64,000 nt of DNA from Candidatus Denitrolinea symbiosum. Lineage in GTDB: Bacteria; Chloroflexota; Anaerolineae; Anaerolineales; Villigracilaceae. Positions 35,501-44,565 of this stretch are shown piece after piece. Position 1 is the first letter of the stretch. The number at the start of each line of letters is the position of its first letter. A model generated the notes under the pieces. It was given only the letters and a program-made list of their open reading frames with translations. It was not told the origin of the DNA and did not search any database. The stretch is from the NCBI GenBank assembly GCA_017312345.1, contig BLAA01000001.1, forward strand, positions 186,001-250,000, in the 5' to 3' direction. The translations under genes and the position numbers were made by a program.

Positions 35501-35812
35501 GGCGAGGAACAACTCCCCTCGCGCTATTTGGATGACCTGCCCGCCGACCTGATACAGGGACGCTCGCGCACGGGACGTTCCCTGCGTCCGCGCGAGACTC
35601 ACACGACCTGGGCGCGTCCATCCGAACCTCGCGCGGCGCGCGTCGTCGAGACGCGTTTCCGCGCCGGGACGCGCGTCCAGCACGCGGCCTGGGGCGAGGG
35701 CATCGTCCTCGACTCGCGCGTCGACGGCGACGACGAACTCGTGGACGTGGTCTTCGAGTCGGTCGGAATCAAACGTCTCGCCGCGAGCCTGGCGAATTTG
35801 AAGATCGTCTAA
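32555..35812 (+). CDS. pcrA: UvrD/PcrA-family DNA helicase interrupted by an intein
   Basis: Superfamily 1A 3'-5' helicase for repair and replication restart. The 1085-codon frame encodes an N-extein of 248 residues (Walker A GPGSGKTRVLTQRV, DFDDLL, VDEFQDTN), an intein of 364 residues and a C-extein of 473 (SIYRWRGADWRNV, LEQNYRS, TLHAAKGLEFGAVF, VGITRAKDRLYLL, C-terminal Tudor-like domain). The spliced protein of 721 residues has the normal family length. The split falls inside motif III, between DPDQ and SIYRWRG. The gene follows mscL and its terminator. Confidence 0.96.
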   Translation: MDFLDKLNAQQRKAVTAGRGPVLVLAGPGSGKTRVLTQRVAWLIASEGVRPYQILAVTFTNKAAREMESRVQSLLGEDATQGMMLGTFHAICARLLRREAELLPVESNFVIFDADDQERIVKSIIKEFNLDDKRFRPASVHASISKAKNDLIGADDYPITNYRDEVVKRIFVEYQKRLVASNAVDFDDLLVYTARLLEDNPSVREKYARRFVHVLVDEFQDTNLAQYTLVKHLSSAHKNIFCVGDPDQCFPVGTEIQTPSGKKQIEKLKVGDLVTAASGRGSTLPSRIAHIGKRPYNGDLVKITTRQGFTFQSTPNHVVFARLGLEPGLHYVYLMYRRDKGYRIGIASHARSDGANPNLQIGLRVRSNQENADKIWVLKVCTTRDEAHYWESYFSFSYGIPTTVFHVRGRRMRMSQEHIDELYKNIDTVANAEALLTDLDMDSQYPHYIPQGTYRNIVNIRYFGDGRKTKESPWHAHRVDLWSSKLELADKLESRGYNPRIRSKNNWRVGINRLQYDDIQEEASKLSKAIGGAEIVVGAFLTDKGNSPLSQRFNLMPASHLHPSMIVAVEVNGQIVEDEIVEIKRVPYRGAVYDFEVENLHNYIVGGIVVHNSIYRWRGADWRNVQRFEADFPDAQVILLEQNYRSRQNILDAAMSVIDRAQHRRKKKLHTERGAGEKIFFYEAPDDYAEASFVVDTIAQLVASKQLEPGDCAVMYRTNAMSRLLEEAFLAARLPYRLVGAQRFYGRREVKDIVSFLRLVHNPADEASLDRVINVPKRGIGDKALSTLHMTARQANLSAGTVLLDLARGSASPFWDQFTGRAALPLADFGATLANWKAAAPALTVPELFDRIVNDLNYKDYIDDQSEEGKDRWENVQELKRLANEYATRTLEEFLENIALVSDQDTIADGNVPTLLTLHAAKGLEFGAVFIVGLDDGILPHSRSFDEPEAMEEERRLFYVGITRAKDRLYLLRAVQRGGRGYGEEQLPSRYLDDLPADLIQGRSRTGRSLRPRETHTTWARPSEPRAARVVETRFRAGTRVQHAAWGEGIVLDSRVDGDDELVDVVFESVGIKRLAASLANLKIV
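33299..34390 (+). other. Intein within the PcrA/UvrD helicase (364 residues)
   Basis: Begins with Cys (CFPVGTEIQTPSG) and ends VVHN before Ser +1 of the extein, the canonical class 1 splice junctions. Block B is QSTPNHVVF with the TxxH motif; blocks F and G are VYDFEVENLHNYIVGG and VVHN. Residues 82-160 of the intein (HYVYLMYRRDKGYRIGIA through EAHYWESYFSFSYGIPT) sit where a homing endonuclease would be, but no LAGLIDADG motif is present; their layout resembles a GIY-YIG nuclease. The DNA is visibly more AT-rich than the exteins, indicating horizontal arrival. Confidence 0.93.
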
Positions 35813-35848
35813 CTCCGTCCGCGCGCGGCTGGCTGGAAGCGTGGAACT

Positions 35849-36298
35849 ATGCTGCGGCTCCTCTATCTTGCTTACAATCTATACATCTTCATCTTCCGCC
35901 CGGTGACGGTCGGCGTGCGCGTGATCCTGGCAAAGGAGGGACGCGTCCTCCTCGTCCGCCACACGTATCGGGGCGGATGGCATCTGCCGGGCGGAGGCAT
36001 CCAGCGCCGCGAAACCGTCGAAGCGGCAGCCCGCCGCGAGGTCCGCGAAGAAGCGGGCGCGGAAGTGGGCAAGGTCCAGCTTGTGGGAGTCTATTCCAAC
36101 CTGGAGGGTTACGCCAGCGGACACAACATCCTGTTCGCCAGCGAGGATTTTGAGATTGTCGGCAAACCGGACCGCGAGATCGCCGAGGCGCGCTTCTTTG
36201 CGCGGGACGAACTGCCTCCCGACATGTTCGCCGGGCACCGCCGAAAAGCGGAGGAATACCTGGACGGCGAAATCCCGTCGAACACGGGCGTCTGGTGA
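35849..36298 (+). CDS. NUDIX hydrolase
   Basis: Hydrolyses nucleoside diphosphates linked to another group. The 149-residue protein has a complete Nudix box, [23 protein letters not shown], preceded by GGWHLPGG. A hydrophobic N-terminal stretch ([20 protein letters not shown]) may be a membrane anchor or part of the first strand. A ribosome site GGAAGCG lies before the ATG. Substrate unknown. Confidence 0.9.
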   Translation: MLRLLYLAYNLYIFIFRPVTVGVRVILAKEGRVLLVRHTYRGGWHLPGGGIQRRETVEAAARREVREEAGAEVGKVQLVGVYSNLEGYASGHNILFASEDFEIVGKPDREIAEARFFARDELPPDMFAGHRRKAEEYLDGEIPSNTGVW

Positions 36299-36358
36299 AA
36301 GCGGAGGGGACACGCGGCGCATCTTGACCGAATCGCCCGCGCGCCATAGAATGGTTTC

Positions 36359-36380
36359 ATTCATTAACTATTAAGTGAAT
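36359..36380. promoter_or_regulatory. Probable MarR operator
   Basis: Imperfect inverted repeat ATTCATTAACTATTAAGTGAAT directly upstream of the marR-type gene, with AT-rich ATTCA/TGAAT arms as common in MarR operators. Autoregulation is inferred. Confidence 0.5.
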
Positions 36381-36402
36381 TATCTTTTTGGAAGGACGAA
36401 CC

Positions 36403-36849
36403 ATGCCCGCATCCGAGCGCCTGCGCGAGCGAACGATTGACCGTTTCTGGGAGACCATCCCCCCGCTGTGGGGCAGCATCCGCGCGCGCATCCGCGCCAC
36501 GGCGGCGGAGCGCTTCGGCATCACGGTCGAACAGTTCCACGCGTTGCGTTACGTCCGCAGCGGGCCCAACTCGATGGCCGAACTCGCCGCCGCGAAGAAC
36601 ATCAGCCGTCCCGCCACCAGCCAGGCCGTGGACGTGCTGGTTAAAAAGGGACTGGTGGCGCGCGTCCAGAACGCGGCCGACCGCCGCGTGGTGGACCTGA
36701 CCCTCACCGACGAGGGCAACGCCCTGCTCGACGCCATCTTCAAAGAGACGCGCGGCTGGATGAAGGAGCGCATGAAGTCTCTCAGCGCGGCAGACCTGGA
36801 AACCGTCTCGCAGGCGATGGAAGCGTTGAAGAGGATGACGGAAGAGTAA
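36403..36849 (+). CDS. MarR-family transcriptional regulator
   Basis: A 148-residue winged-helix dimer protein. The recognition region is SMAELAAAKNISRPATSQAVDVLVKKG, and the wing contains VQNAADRRVVDLTLTDEG, the standard MarR signature. It stops 3 bases before the MFS transporter gene, so it probably controls that exporter through the palindrome at 36359-36380. ATG 36403 is preferred over 36388 because it fits the family N-terminus better; the ribosome site GGAAGG is modest. Confidence 0.9.
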   Translation: MPASERLRERTIDRFWETIPPLWGSIRARIRATAAERFGITVEQFHALRYVRSGPNSMAELAAAKNISRPATSQAVDVLVKKGLVARVQNAADRRVVDLTLTDEGNALLDAIFKETRGWMKERMKSLSAADLETVSQAMEALKRMTEE

Positions 36850-36852
36850 CCC

Positions 36853-38133
36853 ATGAAAATCCCCGTCCCCGAAAAATCCGAGGCTTTGCCCGGGCCGGCG
36901 CCGATCGACGCGACGGTGAGCAGGAGCGGCGCGTCCACTTTTTCCGCCCTGAAGCATCGCAATTTCCAATTGTATTTTGGCGGACAGCTGGTCTCCAACA
37001 TCGGCACGTGGATGCAGACCGTGGCGCAAGGCTGGGTGGTTTACCAGATCGGCCGCTCCGAGATAACGCTGGGACTGGTGGCGTTTGCCTCCGCCATCCC
37101 GGTGCTGATCGCTTCTCCCTGGGCGGGCGTGCTGGTGGACCGCATGTCGCGGCAGAAACTTTTGATGCTGACCCAGGCAGGCGCGATGATCCCGGCCTTC
37201 AGCCTGGCCGCGCTCACGTTCGCGGACGTCTTGCAGGAATGGCACGTGATCGCGCTGGCGGCCCTGCTGGGACTCGTCAACGCCTTCGACGCGCCCGCCC
37301 GCCAGACGTTCGTCTCCGAGATGGTCGCCCGCGAAGACCTGCCCAACGCCATCGCCCTCAATTCGATGGTGACCAACAGCGCCCGCGTCATCGGGCCCGC
37401 GCTCGCGGGACTCGCGCTGGCCGCCGTCGGCGCGGCGTGGTGCTTCACGGTCAACGGCCTCTCCTTTCTGGCGGTCATCCTCGGCCTGGGGCTGATGAAA
37501 CTCCCGCCGCCGCGCAAGACCCAGCGCGCGGTTTCGCCCCGGGAACAATTGAAAAGCGGACTGAAGTACACCGCGAAGCGCCGCGAACTTGCGGGATTGA
37601 TCCTGCTGGCGCTGGTCTTCAGCGTATTTGGCGTCTCTTATGCGCCGATGCTGCCAGCCTTCGTGCAAAACGTCCTCAAGCAGGGCGCGCTGGCCTACGG
37701 ACTGGTCAACGCCGCCATCGGGATCGGAGCGGTGCTGGGCGCGGTGTTGCTGGCGCGCAACGTCGGTCACGGCCGGCGCGGCAAACTGCTGGCAGGCGTC
37801 AACGTCGCCTTTCCCCTGATGCTGGTCGCGTTCGCCTACGTCGGTTATCCGCTGACGCTCGTCGTCGCCTTCGGGCTGGGACTAGGGTACATGCTCCAGT
37901 TCACCACCATCAACACCCTGCTCCAAACCCGCGTGGAGGACGAATATCGCGGGCGCGTCATGGCATTGTACACCCTCGCCTTCTTTGGCTTTTCGCCGCT
38001 CGGCAACCTTTCGATCGGCTACCTCGCCCAGCATTTGGGACTGCGCGTGTCCATCGCGCTGTTCGCGGTCCTGTCGCTTATCCTTTCGCGGCTGGCGCTC
38101 TGGAAAACGCCCGAAGTGAAGACGCTGCGTTAA
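36853..38133 (+). CDS. MFS exporter (EntS/MFS_3 type)
   Basis: A 426-residue major facilitator protein with 12 predicted helices. It begins with an FSALKHRNFQLYFGGQLVSNIGTWMQTVAQGWVVYQI segment, of which ALKHRNFQLYFGGQL and GTWMQTVAQGW are typical of MFS_3 exporters, and has the A-like loop VDRMSRQKLL. It is cotranscribed with the marR-type gene, a common efflux arrangement. The transported compound is unknown. Confidence 0.9.
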   Translation: MKIPVPEKSEALPGPAPIDATVSRSGASTFSALKHRNFQLYFGGQLVSNIGTWMQTVAQGWVVYQIGRSEITLGLVAFASAIPVLIASPWAGVLVDRMSRQKLLMLTQAGAMIPAFSLAALTFADVLQEWHVIALAALLGLVNAFDAPARQTFVSEMVAREDLPNAIALNSMVTNSARVIGPALAGLALAAVGAAWCFTVNGLSFLAVILGLGLMKLPPPRKTQRAVSPREQLKSGLKYTAKRRELAGLILLALVFSVFGVSYAPMLPAFVQNVLKQGALAYGLVNAAIGIGAVLGAVLLARNVGHGRRGKLLAGVNVAFPLMLVAFAYVGYPLTLVVAFGLGLGYMLQFTTINTLLQTRVEDEYRGRVMALYTLAFFGFSPLGNLSIGYLAQHLGLRVSIALFAVLSLILSRLALWKTPEVKTLR

Positions 38134-38193
38134 GAGGAAGTCTTGGCGAGTCATTTGGTACAATAAGAGAAAATTTTCACTGGAGACCGTTCT

Positions 38194-39216
38194 TTGGCCG
38201 AAACCTTGAAAATCATCATCCCCATGGCCGGGTGGGGGACCCGCATGAGACCGCATACCTACAGCAAGCCCAAACCCCTCGTCAGCGTGGCCGGGAAGAC
38301 CACGCTGGAGCATCTTTTGGAGATGTTCGCCAGCGCGCCCCGCGCGCAGGAGGCCGAATACGTGTTCATCGTCGGCCCCTTCCTCGGCGAGACGCAAATC
38401 CCTGCCTTCATCAAAGAAAACTATCCCGGCATGAACGCCCATTTCATCACCCAGCATGAAATGAAGGGACAGTCGCACGCCATCGCCCTGGCGCGGGACT
38501 ACCTGCGCGGCCCCGTCATCACCTGCTTCTCCGACACGCTCATGGACGCGGACTTCTCGCTTCTCGCGGACGAGAAGGCGGACGCGGTCGCCTGGGTGAT
38601 GCCCCACCCCGACCCGCGTCGCTTCGGCGTGGCCGAACTGGACGCGGACGGCTGGGTGACGCGCTTCATCGAAAAACCCCAATCGCTCGACAACAACCTC
38701 GTAGTGGTGGGATGCTACTACTTCGCCCGCGGCGAATCCCTGATGGACGCCATTGACGAGCAGATGCGCCGCGGCGTCATCTTCAAAAACGAATACTTCC
38801 TCACCGACGCGCTTTCCATCATGATCGAACGCGGCGCGCGCGTCCGCACCGAGATCATCCACACCTGGCTGGATACGGGGACCATCGAAGCCACGCTGGA
38901 AACCAACCGCGCCCTGCTGGAGAAGGGCGCGCCAACGCCCGCCGAAGCCGGCCCGCAGGTGAAGGTGATCGCCCCCGCGTTCATCCATCCATCCGCGCGG
39001 GTCAGCAACTCCGTCATCGGGCCGTACGCCTCCATCGGCGCGGACTGCGTCGTCGCCGACAGCCGCGTGGAAGACAGCATCGTCGAGGCGGGCTGCGAAG
39101 TGCGCTCGGCGGGGCTGGTCCGCTCGCTGGTGGGCAGGCAGTCCAAAGTTCAGGGGAGAGGCGCAGACCAGGTCACGTCGTTGAATATCGGCGACCATTC
39201 CGTCGTCACACTTTGA
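38194..39216 (+). CDS. NDP-sugar nucleotidyltransferase with beta-helix tail
   Basis: A 340-residue enzyme that makes nucleotide sugars. The N-terminal catalytic domain has IIPMAGWGTRMRPHTYSKPKPL, a variant of the GXGTRXXPLTxxxPKP signature, and the C-terminal part carries hexapeptide repeats (IHPSARVSNSVIGPYASIG) of a left-handed beta helix. The most likely start is TTG 38194, as no ATG fits and a TGGAGACCG ribosome site precedes it. It is 15 bases upstream of the aminotransferase gene and probably cotranscribed. Confidence 0.85.
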   Translation: MAETLKIIIPMAGWGTRMRPHTYSKPKPLVSVAGKTTLEHLLEMFASAPRAQEAEYVFIVGPFLGETQIPAFIKENYPGMNAHFITQHEMKGQSHAIALARDYLRGPVITCFSDTLMDADFSLLADEKADAVAWVMPHPDPRRFGVAELDADGWVTRFIEKPQSLDNNLVVVGCYYFARGESLMDAIDEQMRRGVIFKNEYFLTDALSIMIERGARVRTEIIHTWLDTGTIEATLETNRALLEKGAPTPAEAGPQVKVIAPAFIHPSARVSNSVIGPYASIGADCVVADSRVEDSIVEAGCEVRSAGLVRSLVGRQSKVQGRGADQVTSLNIGDHSVVTL

Positions 39217-39231
39217 ATCCAAGGAGATACC

Positions 39232-40410
<1,179 letters not shown>

Positions 40411-40430
40411 CCGCGCTTTGCCTTGAATCA

Positions 40431-40462
40431 AAAATCCCCGAGACGGACGTCCCGGGGATTTT
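40431..40462. terminator. Bidirectional terminator
   Basis: Ten-bp stem AAAATCCCCG/CGGGGATTTT between the aminotransferase and cold-shock genes. Confidence 0.85.
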
Positions 40463-40479
40463 ATTTAGCGTGATTCGGA

Positions 40480-40692
40480 TTAGGCGACGAGAGTCACGTT
40501 GGCGGCCTGCGGGCCTTTCGGCCCCTGCTCGACCTCGAACTCGACCTTCTGGCCTTCGTTCAGGTTCTTGAAACCTTCGGACTGGATGGCGGAGAAGTGG
40601 ACGAACACGTCCTTGCCGCCTTCGCGCTCGATGAAGCCATAGCCCTTGCTTCCATTGAACCACTTGACGGTGCCGATGATACGTTCAGACAT
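40480..40692 (-). CDS. Cold-shock protein, CspA family
   Basis: A 70-residue OB-fold RNA chaperone. Both RNA-binding motifs are intact: GYGFIEREG (RNP1) and DVFVHFSAI (RNP2), with the usual [17 protein letters not shown] start. ATG 40692 is chosen for that reason; an AAAGGAG box is 8 bases upstream. A leader of about 150 bases between promoter (40848-40876) and start includes a stable hairpin, as is common where cold-shock genes are controlled by RNA structure. Confidence 0.96.
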   Translation of the reverse strand: MSERIIGTVKWFNGSKGYGFIEREGGKDVFVHFSAIQSEGFKNLNEGQKVEFEVEQGPKGPQAANVTLVA

Positions 40693-40847
40693 TGTATTTG
40701 CTCCTTTTGCAAATAGAGAAGAGATGGGGCGGGTACTCAATTTGTCCGAACGGAGCAGGTAAAACAAAACGGCTCACGGATTGTTCCCATGAGCCGACCT
40801 TGCCTTCTTACTACCAAAGCGAACTTACTGGTAACCGTTAGGCCGTG

Positions 40848-40876
40848 AATATATCACGCGGCGCTGGATGAGTCAA
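40848..40876 (-). promoter_or_regulatory. Promoter of the cold-shock gene
   Basis: Minus-strand TTGACT (40871-40876), 17-base spacer, TATATT (40848-40853). The leader to the ATG is about 150 bases, with a hairpin near 40771-40797. Confidence 0.75.
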
Positions 40877-40897
40877 TGGAAATACGCGACGAAAAAA

Positions 40898-40918
40898 GGC
40901 TCATGGTGAACATGAGCC
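40898..40918 (-). terminator. Terminator of tRNA-Arg
   Basis: Eight-bp stem GGCTCATG/CATGAGCC followed on the minus strand by six T residues, 4 bases beyond the tRNA. Confidence 0.9.
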
Positions 40919-40922
40919 ATGA

Positions 40923-40994
40923 TGCCCCGGGCGGGAATCGAACCCACATCTAAGCCTTAGGAGTGCCTTGTTCTGTCCATTGAACTACCAGGGC
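40923..40994 (-). tRNA. tRNA-Arg (anticodon CCT)
   Basis: A 72-base cloverleaf with acceptor GCCCTGG/CCGGGGC (one T-G pair), D-stem GTTC/GAAC, anticodon loop CTCCTAA giving CCT, and T-arm GGGTTCGATTCCC. The pair closing the anticodon loop appears to be an A-G mismatch. CCA is not encoded. Confidence 0.93.
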
Positions 40995-41041
40995 GGCGAC
41001 CAATTAATAACAGACTCCCCCCGATTCGGCAAGTTGATTTT

Positions 41042-41758
41042 CTACTGCGGCAGTTCCTTCAGGAACGCCGCCACCGATTCGTCCGCGGGATTCGCCTTCA
41101 CCTGCCGCGGCGAGCCGACCTGCTTCAGCGTCCCGCCGACGATCACCGCCACGCGGTCGCCCATCTGCGCGGCCTCCTTCAGGTTGTGGGTGACGAGGAG
41201 CGTGGTCCGATGGACTTGCGCGAGCAGCGAGGAGAGGTCGCCCAGCAGCTGCGCGCGCGTCTGCGGGTCCACCGCGGAAAACGGCTCGTCCATCAACAGC
41301 AATTCGGGATCGAGGACGAACGCCCGCGCCAGGCTGACTCTCTGCGCCTCGCCTCCGGACAACTGGCCGGCCCGCCGTTTCGCGAGCGAATCCACGCCCA
41401 GGGCTTTCATCCACTTCTCCGCCCGCGCCCGGGACTCGCCCCCCGTCACGCCGCGGAACTTCAGCCCCAGCGCCACGTTATCCTCCACCGACATATCCAT
41501 CAGCAGCGGGTCCTGAAACACAAAGGCCAGCCTGCGGCGATATTCCAGGTCGTTCCAGTCCGCCAGCGGACGGCCGTCCACGCGGATCTCGCCGCGCTCG
41601 ATCTTCAGCAGACGCGCCAGCGCCAGCAGCAGCGTACTCTTCCCCGCGCCGTTGGGACCGACCAGCGCCAGCGTCTCGCCGTCGTGGATGTCGAGCGCGT
41701 CCACGCGCAGCGCGTCGCGCCCGTTGCGACGGATCAGCAGGCCGCGGATCTCGATCAC
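41042..41758 (-). CDS. tupC: Tungstate/molybdate ABC transporter ATPase
   Basis: ATP-binding subunit of 238 residues with Walker A LVGPNGAGKSTLLLAL, signature LSGGEAQRVSLARAF, Walker B LLLMDEPFSAVD and H-loop VTHNL. GTG 41758 is the start and overlaps the tupB stop codon (GTGA), indicating coupling; the longer upstream frame runs through tupB in the wrong frame. It is the last gene of the operon and ends 47 bases before tRNA-Arg on the same strand. Confidence 0.88.
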   Translation of the reverse strand: MIEIRGLLIRRNGRDALRVDALDIHDGETLALVGPNGAGKSTLLLALARLLKIERGEIRVDGRPLADWNDLEYRRRLAFVFQDPLLMDMSVEDNVALGLKFRGVTGGESRARAEKWMKALGVDSLAKRRAGQLSGGEAQRVSLARAFVLDPELLLMDEPFSAVDPQTRAQLLGDLSSLLAQVHRTTLLVTHNLKEAAQMGDRVAVIVGGTLKQVGSPRQVKANPADESVAAFLKELPQ

Positions 41759-42423
41759 GATGCCCTCCGCGCCGACTGTTCCGGCTTGCGCGCCCGCTGC
41801 TGGATCCATGTCAACCCGAGGTTGATGAGATAGGTCAGCGTCAACAGCAGCGCGCCCAGCGCCAGGGCCTGGTCGAAGTCGCCTTTGCTGGTCTCCAGCA
41901 CGATGGCCGTCGTGAGGACGCGCGTCTGCCCCTTGATATTTCCGCCCACCATCATCGAGGCCCCCACCTCCGAGATCACCGATCCGAATCCCGCCATGAG
42001 CGCGGCCAGCAGCGGAAGCCGGGCCTCGCGCCACAGCCGCCAGACCATCTGTCCGCGCGAGGCGCCGAGGCCGAGCAATTGCTGACTGAGACGCGGGTCG
42101 AGCGACTGCAACGCGGCCGCGGTCAGGCCCGTCACCACCGGCGCGGCGATGACCGTCTGCGCGATGACGATGGCCCAGGGCGTGTAGATGAGACGCAGGT
42201 CGCCGAGCGGACCGCTCCGCCACAGCATCATCGCCACCACGAGTCCGACGACGACGGGCGGGAGCGCCATCCCCGTGTTGATGACGCTGAGGAGGAACGC
42301 GCGCCCGCGGAAGTTCCCCAGCGCGAGCCACGTCCCAAGCGGCAGGCCGATCAACAGGCTGACGACCGTCGCCAGCGCGGAGACCTGGAGGGAGAGGACG
42401 GTGATGGAAAAAATTTCATTCAT
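41755..42423 (-). CDS. tupB: Tungstate/molybdate ABC transporter permease
   Basis: A 222-residue membrane subunit with about five or six helices and the EAA-loop GLGASRGQMVWRLWREARLP that contacts the ATPase. Residues GSVISEVGASMMVGGNIKG are typical of TupB/WtpB-like tungstate permeases. ATG 42423 follows the tupA stop after 69 bases containing a strong inverted repeat. It couples by overlap to tupC. Confidence 0.88.
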   Translation of the reverse strand: MNEIFSITVLSLQVSALATVVSLLIGLPLGTWLALGNFRGRAFLLSVINTGMALPPVVVGLVVAMMLWRSGPLGDLRLIYTPWAIVIAQTVIAAPVVTGLTAAALQSLDPRLSQQLLGLGASRGQMVWRLWREARLPLLAALMAGFGSVISEVGASMMVGGNIKGQTRVLTTAIVLETSKGDFDQALALGALLLTLTYLINLGLTWIQQRARKPEQSARRAS

Positions 42424-42433
42424 GGGAGGCGCG

Positions 42434-42474
42434 GACAGGCACACAAGCGAAACGCGCCTGCCTGTGTGCCTGTC
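42434..42474 (-). promoter_or_regulatory. Intercistronic hairpin between tupA and tupB
   Basis: A 12-bp perfect stem GACAGGCACACA/TGTGTGCCTGTC with a 17-base loop and no T-tract. It could stabilise the upstream tupA message or damp expression of tupBC. Confidence 0.6.
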
Positions 42475-42492
42475 GTATTGTCGCTACGCGCG

Positions 42493-43428
42493 TTACAGCC
42501 CCAGGTCCGCGTCGGTCTTGCCGCCATCGGGAGTGAAGAGCGGGATGCCGAATTTATCCACGCCAAAGGTCTCCATCACGCCCTGCGCGTCGGGCCCGAC
42601 CATGAAGTTCAGGAAGGCCAGCGCGCCGTCGTAGTTCACCTTCGGCCACTTCTCCGGGTTGACGGTGATGACGTGATACACGTTCAATAGCAGCGGGTCG
42701 TTTTCGACCAGCAGGACCAGTTGCAGTTTATCCTTGCTGGCGAGGTACGTAGCGCGGTCGGTCAGGATATACGCGCCCTTCTCGCTGGCGATGGTCAGGG
42801 ACGCGCCCATGCCCTGCCCGGTCTCGATGTACCAGGCGGGTTTGGCGGTCACGGGATCTATCTCCGCGCTTTTCCAAATGTTCAATTCCTTCACGCTGGT
42901 CCCCGACTTGTCGGCGCGGGCGATGAAAGGCTGCTCGGCCGCGGCGACGGCCTTGAACGCCTCCACCGGCGAGAGTCCTTTGATCTTGGCCGGGTCCGCT
43001 TCCGGGCCGACGATGATAAAGTCGTTATGGGCGATGAGAGCGCGGTCCTTGCCCCAGCCGTCGGCCATGAACTGCTTCTCGGCGGACGGCGAGTGGACAA
43101 ACAACGCGTCGGCGTTTCCCTGCTGCGCCATTTCAATCGCCGCGCCCGAACCGACCGCCACAGTCTTGACGGTGTAGCCGGTCTGCTGCTCGAAGATCGG
43201 GATCAGCAAGTCGAGCAGTCCCGAATCCTGCACGGAGGTGGTGGTGGCGAGGATGAGGGCCGGGTTGGCCGGCGCGGGAATAGATGTCTCCGTGGGCGGA
43301 ACGGGAGTCGGGACGGCGGTCGGCGGCTCGGCTGCGGGCGGCTGGGTCGGGACGGGAGTCGTCGCGCTCCCGCAGGCGGCGAGCAGAAGACAGAAGACGG
43401 AAAGCAGAAGAACGGAAAGGCGTTTCAT
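42493..43428 (-). CDS. tupA: Tungstate-binding lipoprotein TupA
   Basis: Periplasmic-type substrate-binding protein of 311 residues with a lipoprotein signal peptide ending LLLAAC (Cys about residue 19), a Thr/Pro-rich linker, and the oxyanion-site segments LATTTSVQDSGLLD and VGSGAAIEMAQQGNADALFVHSP. The TTTS and SGL residues match tungstate-specific TupA. The signal-peptide DNA (43382-43420) is a short-word array of GAAGAC/GGAAAG units. It stands between the regulator and tupB on one strand, with an AAGGAG ribosome site. Confidence 0.9.
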   Translation of the reverse strand: MKRLSVLLLSVFCLLLAACGSATTPVPTQPPAAEPPTAVPTPVPPTETSIPAPANPALILATTTSVQDSGLLDLLIPIFEQQTGYTVKTVAVGSGAAIEMAQQGNADALFVHSPSAEKQFMADGWGKDRALIAHNDFIIVGPEADPAKIKGLSPVEAFKAVAAAEQPFIARADKSGTSVKELNIWKSAEIDPVTAKPAWYIETGQGMGASLTIASEKGAYILTDRATYLASKDKLQLVLLVENDPLLLNVYHVITVNPEKWPKVNYDGALAFLNFMVGPDAQGVMETFGVDKFGIPLFTPDGGKTDADLGL

Positions 43429-43478
43429 AATTCTCCTTGGCGAACAAACCCATCGTTTGTCCGCGGCGCGATGGCGCG

Positions 43479-44450
43479 CTATAAAATTTTCTCACCGCTG
43501 TGGGCCGCGTTGTAACCCGTCAGCGAGTTGAGTTCGTTGCGAAAAGCCGCGGTATTCAGATAATCCAGAATGGGCGTCAACATGCGTTCGTTCTCGCGCG
43601 GCAGGACGAGATCGTAACGCTCCTCGAAGAGCGGGAGGAAGTCGAGTCCGTGCTGGCGCGCGGCGGCCTGGAGTCCGAGCGACGCGTCCGCCCGACCCGA
43701 CGCGACCCGCGCGGCGGCCTCGGTGTGAGTCCTGACGACCGTCCCGTAGCCGTCCACTTCGTCCGTCGGGATTCGCAGCCGACGAAGTTCCGCGTCCAGC
43801 CAGAGACGCGTGCCCGACCCCGCGTTTCGGTTCACAAACCTGACGTTGGGCCGGGCGATGTCCGAGACGCGTTTGATTCCCTTCGGGTTTCCCGCGCGGA
43901 GCAGCAGTCCCTGCGTGCGGTGGGCGAGCGTGACCACTTCCACGTCGCGGTCGGGGAAGAGATGGCGGACGGTGGGCGTGTTGTATTCGCCCGACGCGTC
44001 GAGGATGTGCGCGCCCGAAACCTGGCAGAGTCCCTGGCGCAGGTGGATGAGCCCATCCAGCGAGCCGACGGGCATGCTTAACAAATGGATATGCCTGCCG
44101 AGATTCCCCGCGACGCGCTCCAGCGCGAGGTCGTGACTTCCCGAAAAGACGACGGCGGGTTTCCTTCCCTTTGGCAGGATGAGCTCCTGCACGAGCAGCG
44201 CGCCCGAACTGGCGCGGTAGAACTTCTCGGTGACGCGGCCAGTGACGCGGACCTCGTCCAACTCCACCAGCCCCGCAGACTGGAGCGCCAGCAGGTGGTG
44301 ACGAATCCAGGCGGGAGACCGCTGCAAAGTCCGCGCGAGATGCGTGAGCGTGGCGGGCGAGTCCATCAGCAGGCGCAGGACCTCCAGACGGCGTGCGTCC
44401 GCCAGCAGTTTGATCCGTTCAAATGAGGCGAGCGGTTCGACTGTCCGCAT
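43479..44450 (-). CDS. HTH regulator with PBP-like ligand domain
   Basis: A 323-residue protein. Residues 1-90 form an ArsR-like winged helix (FERIKLLADARRLEVLRLL, AWIRHHLLALQSAGLVELDEV). Residues from about 100 form a substrate-binding-protein-like domain (PVGSLDGLIHLRQGLCQVSG, RFVNRNAGSGTRLWLDAEL) of the kind used for molybdate/tungstate sensing. As first gene of the tup cluster it probably represses or activates the operon in response to oxyanion, by analogy to ModE-like sensors. Confidence 0.83.
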   Translation of the reverse strand: MRTVEPLASFERIKLLADARRLEVLRLLMDSPATLTHLARTLQRSPAWIRHHLLALQSAGLVELDEVRVTGRVTEKFYRASSGALLVQELILPKGRKPAVVFSGSHDLALERVAGNLGRHIHLLSMPVGSLDGLIHLRQGLCQVSGAHILDASGEYNTPTVRHLFPDRDVEVVTLAHRTQGLLLRAGNPKGIKRVSDIARPNVRFVNRNAGSGTRLWLDAELRRLRIPTDEVDGYGTVVRTHTEAAARVASGRADASLGLQAAARQHGLDFLPLFEERYDLVLPRENERMLTPILDYLNTAAFRNELNSLTGYNAAHSGEKIL

Positions 44451-44517
44451 GGCGATTAAGGATTTCCTTAGGCGTCGAGTCTAAAAGCGAATTGGCCGCG
44501 TGTCAAGCCGTCTTTGT

Positions 44518-44546
44518 TTGACAGCCCATTCTTCCTGTGATATAAA
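44518..44546 (+). promoter_or_regulatory. Promoter of the SAM riboswitch transcript
   Basis: TTGACA (44518-44523), exactly 17 bases, TATAAA (44541-44546); the aptamer begins about 20 bases later. Confidence 0.9.
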
Positions 44547-44565
44547 GCCGCAACAATTTACGCCG

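Noticed and set aside
41042..42331. A single 429-residue ABC protein
   Set aside because: The N-terminal half is the wrong frame of tupB; the ATPase proper begins at GTG 41758.
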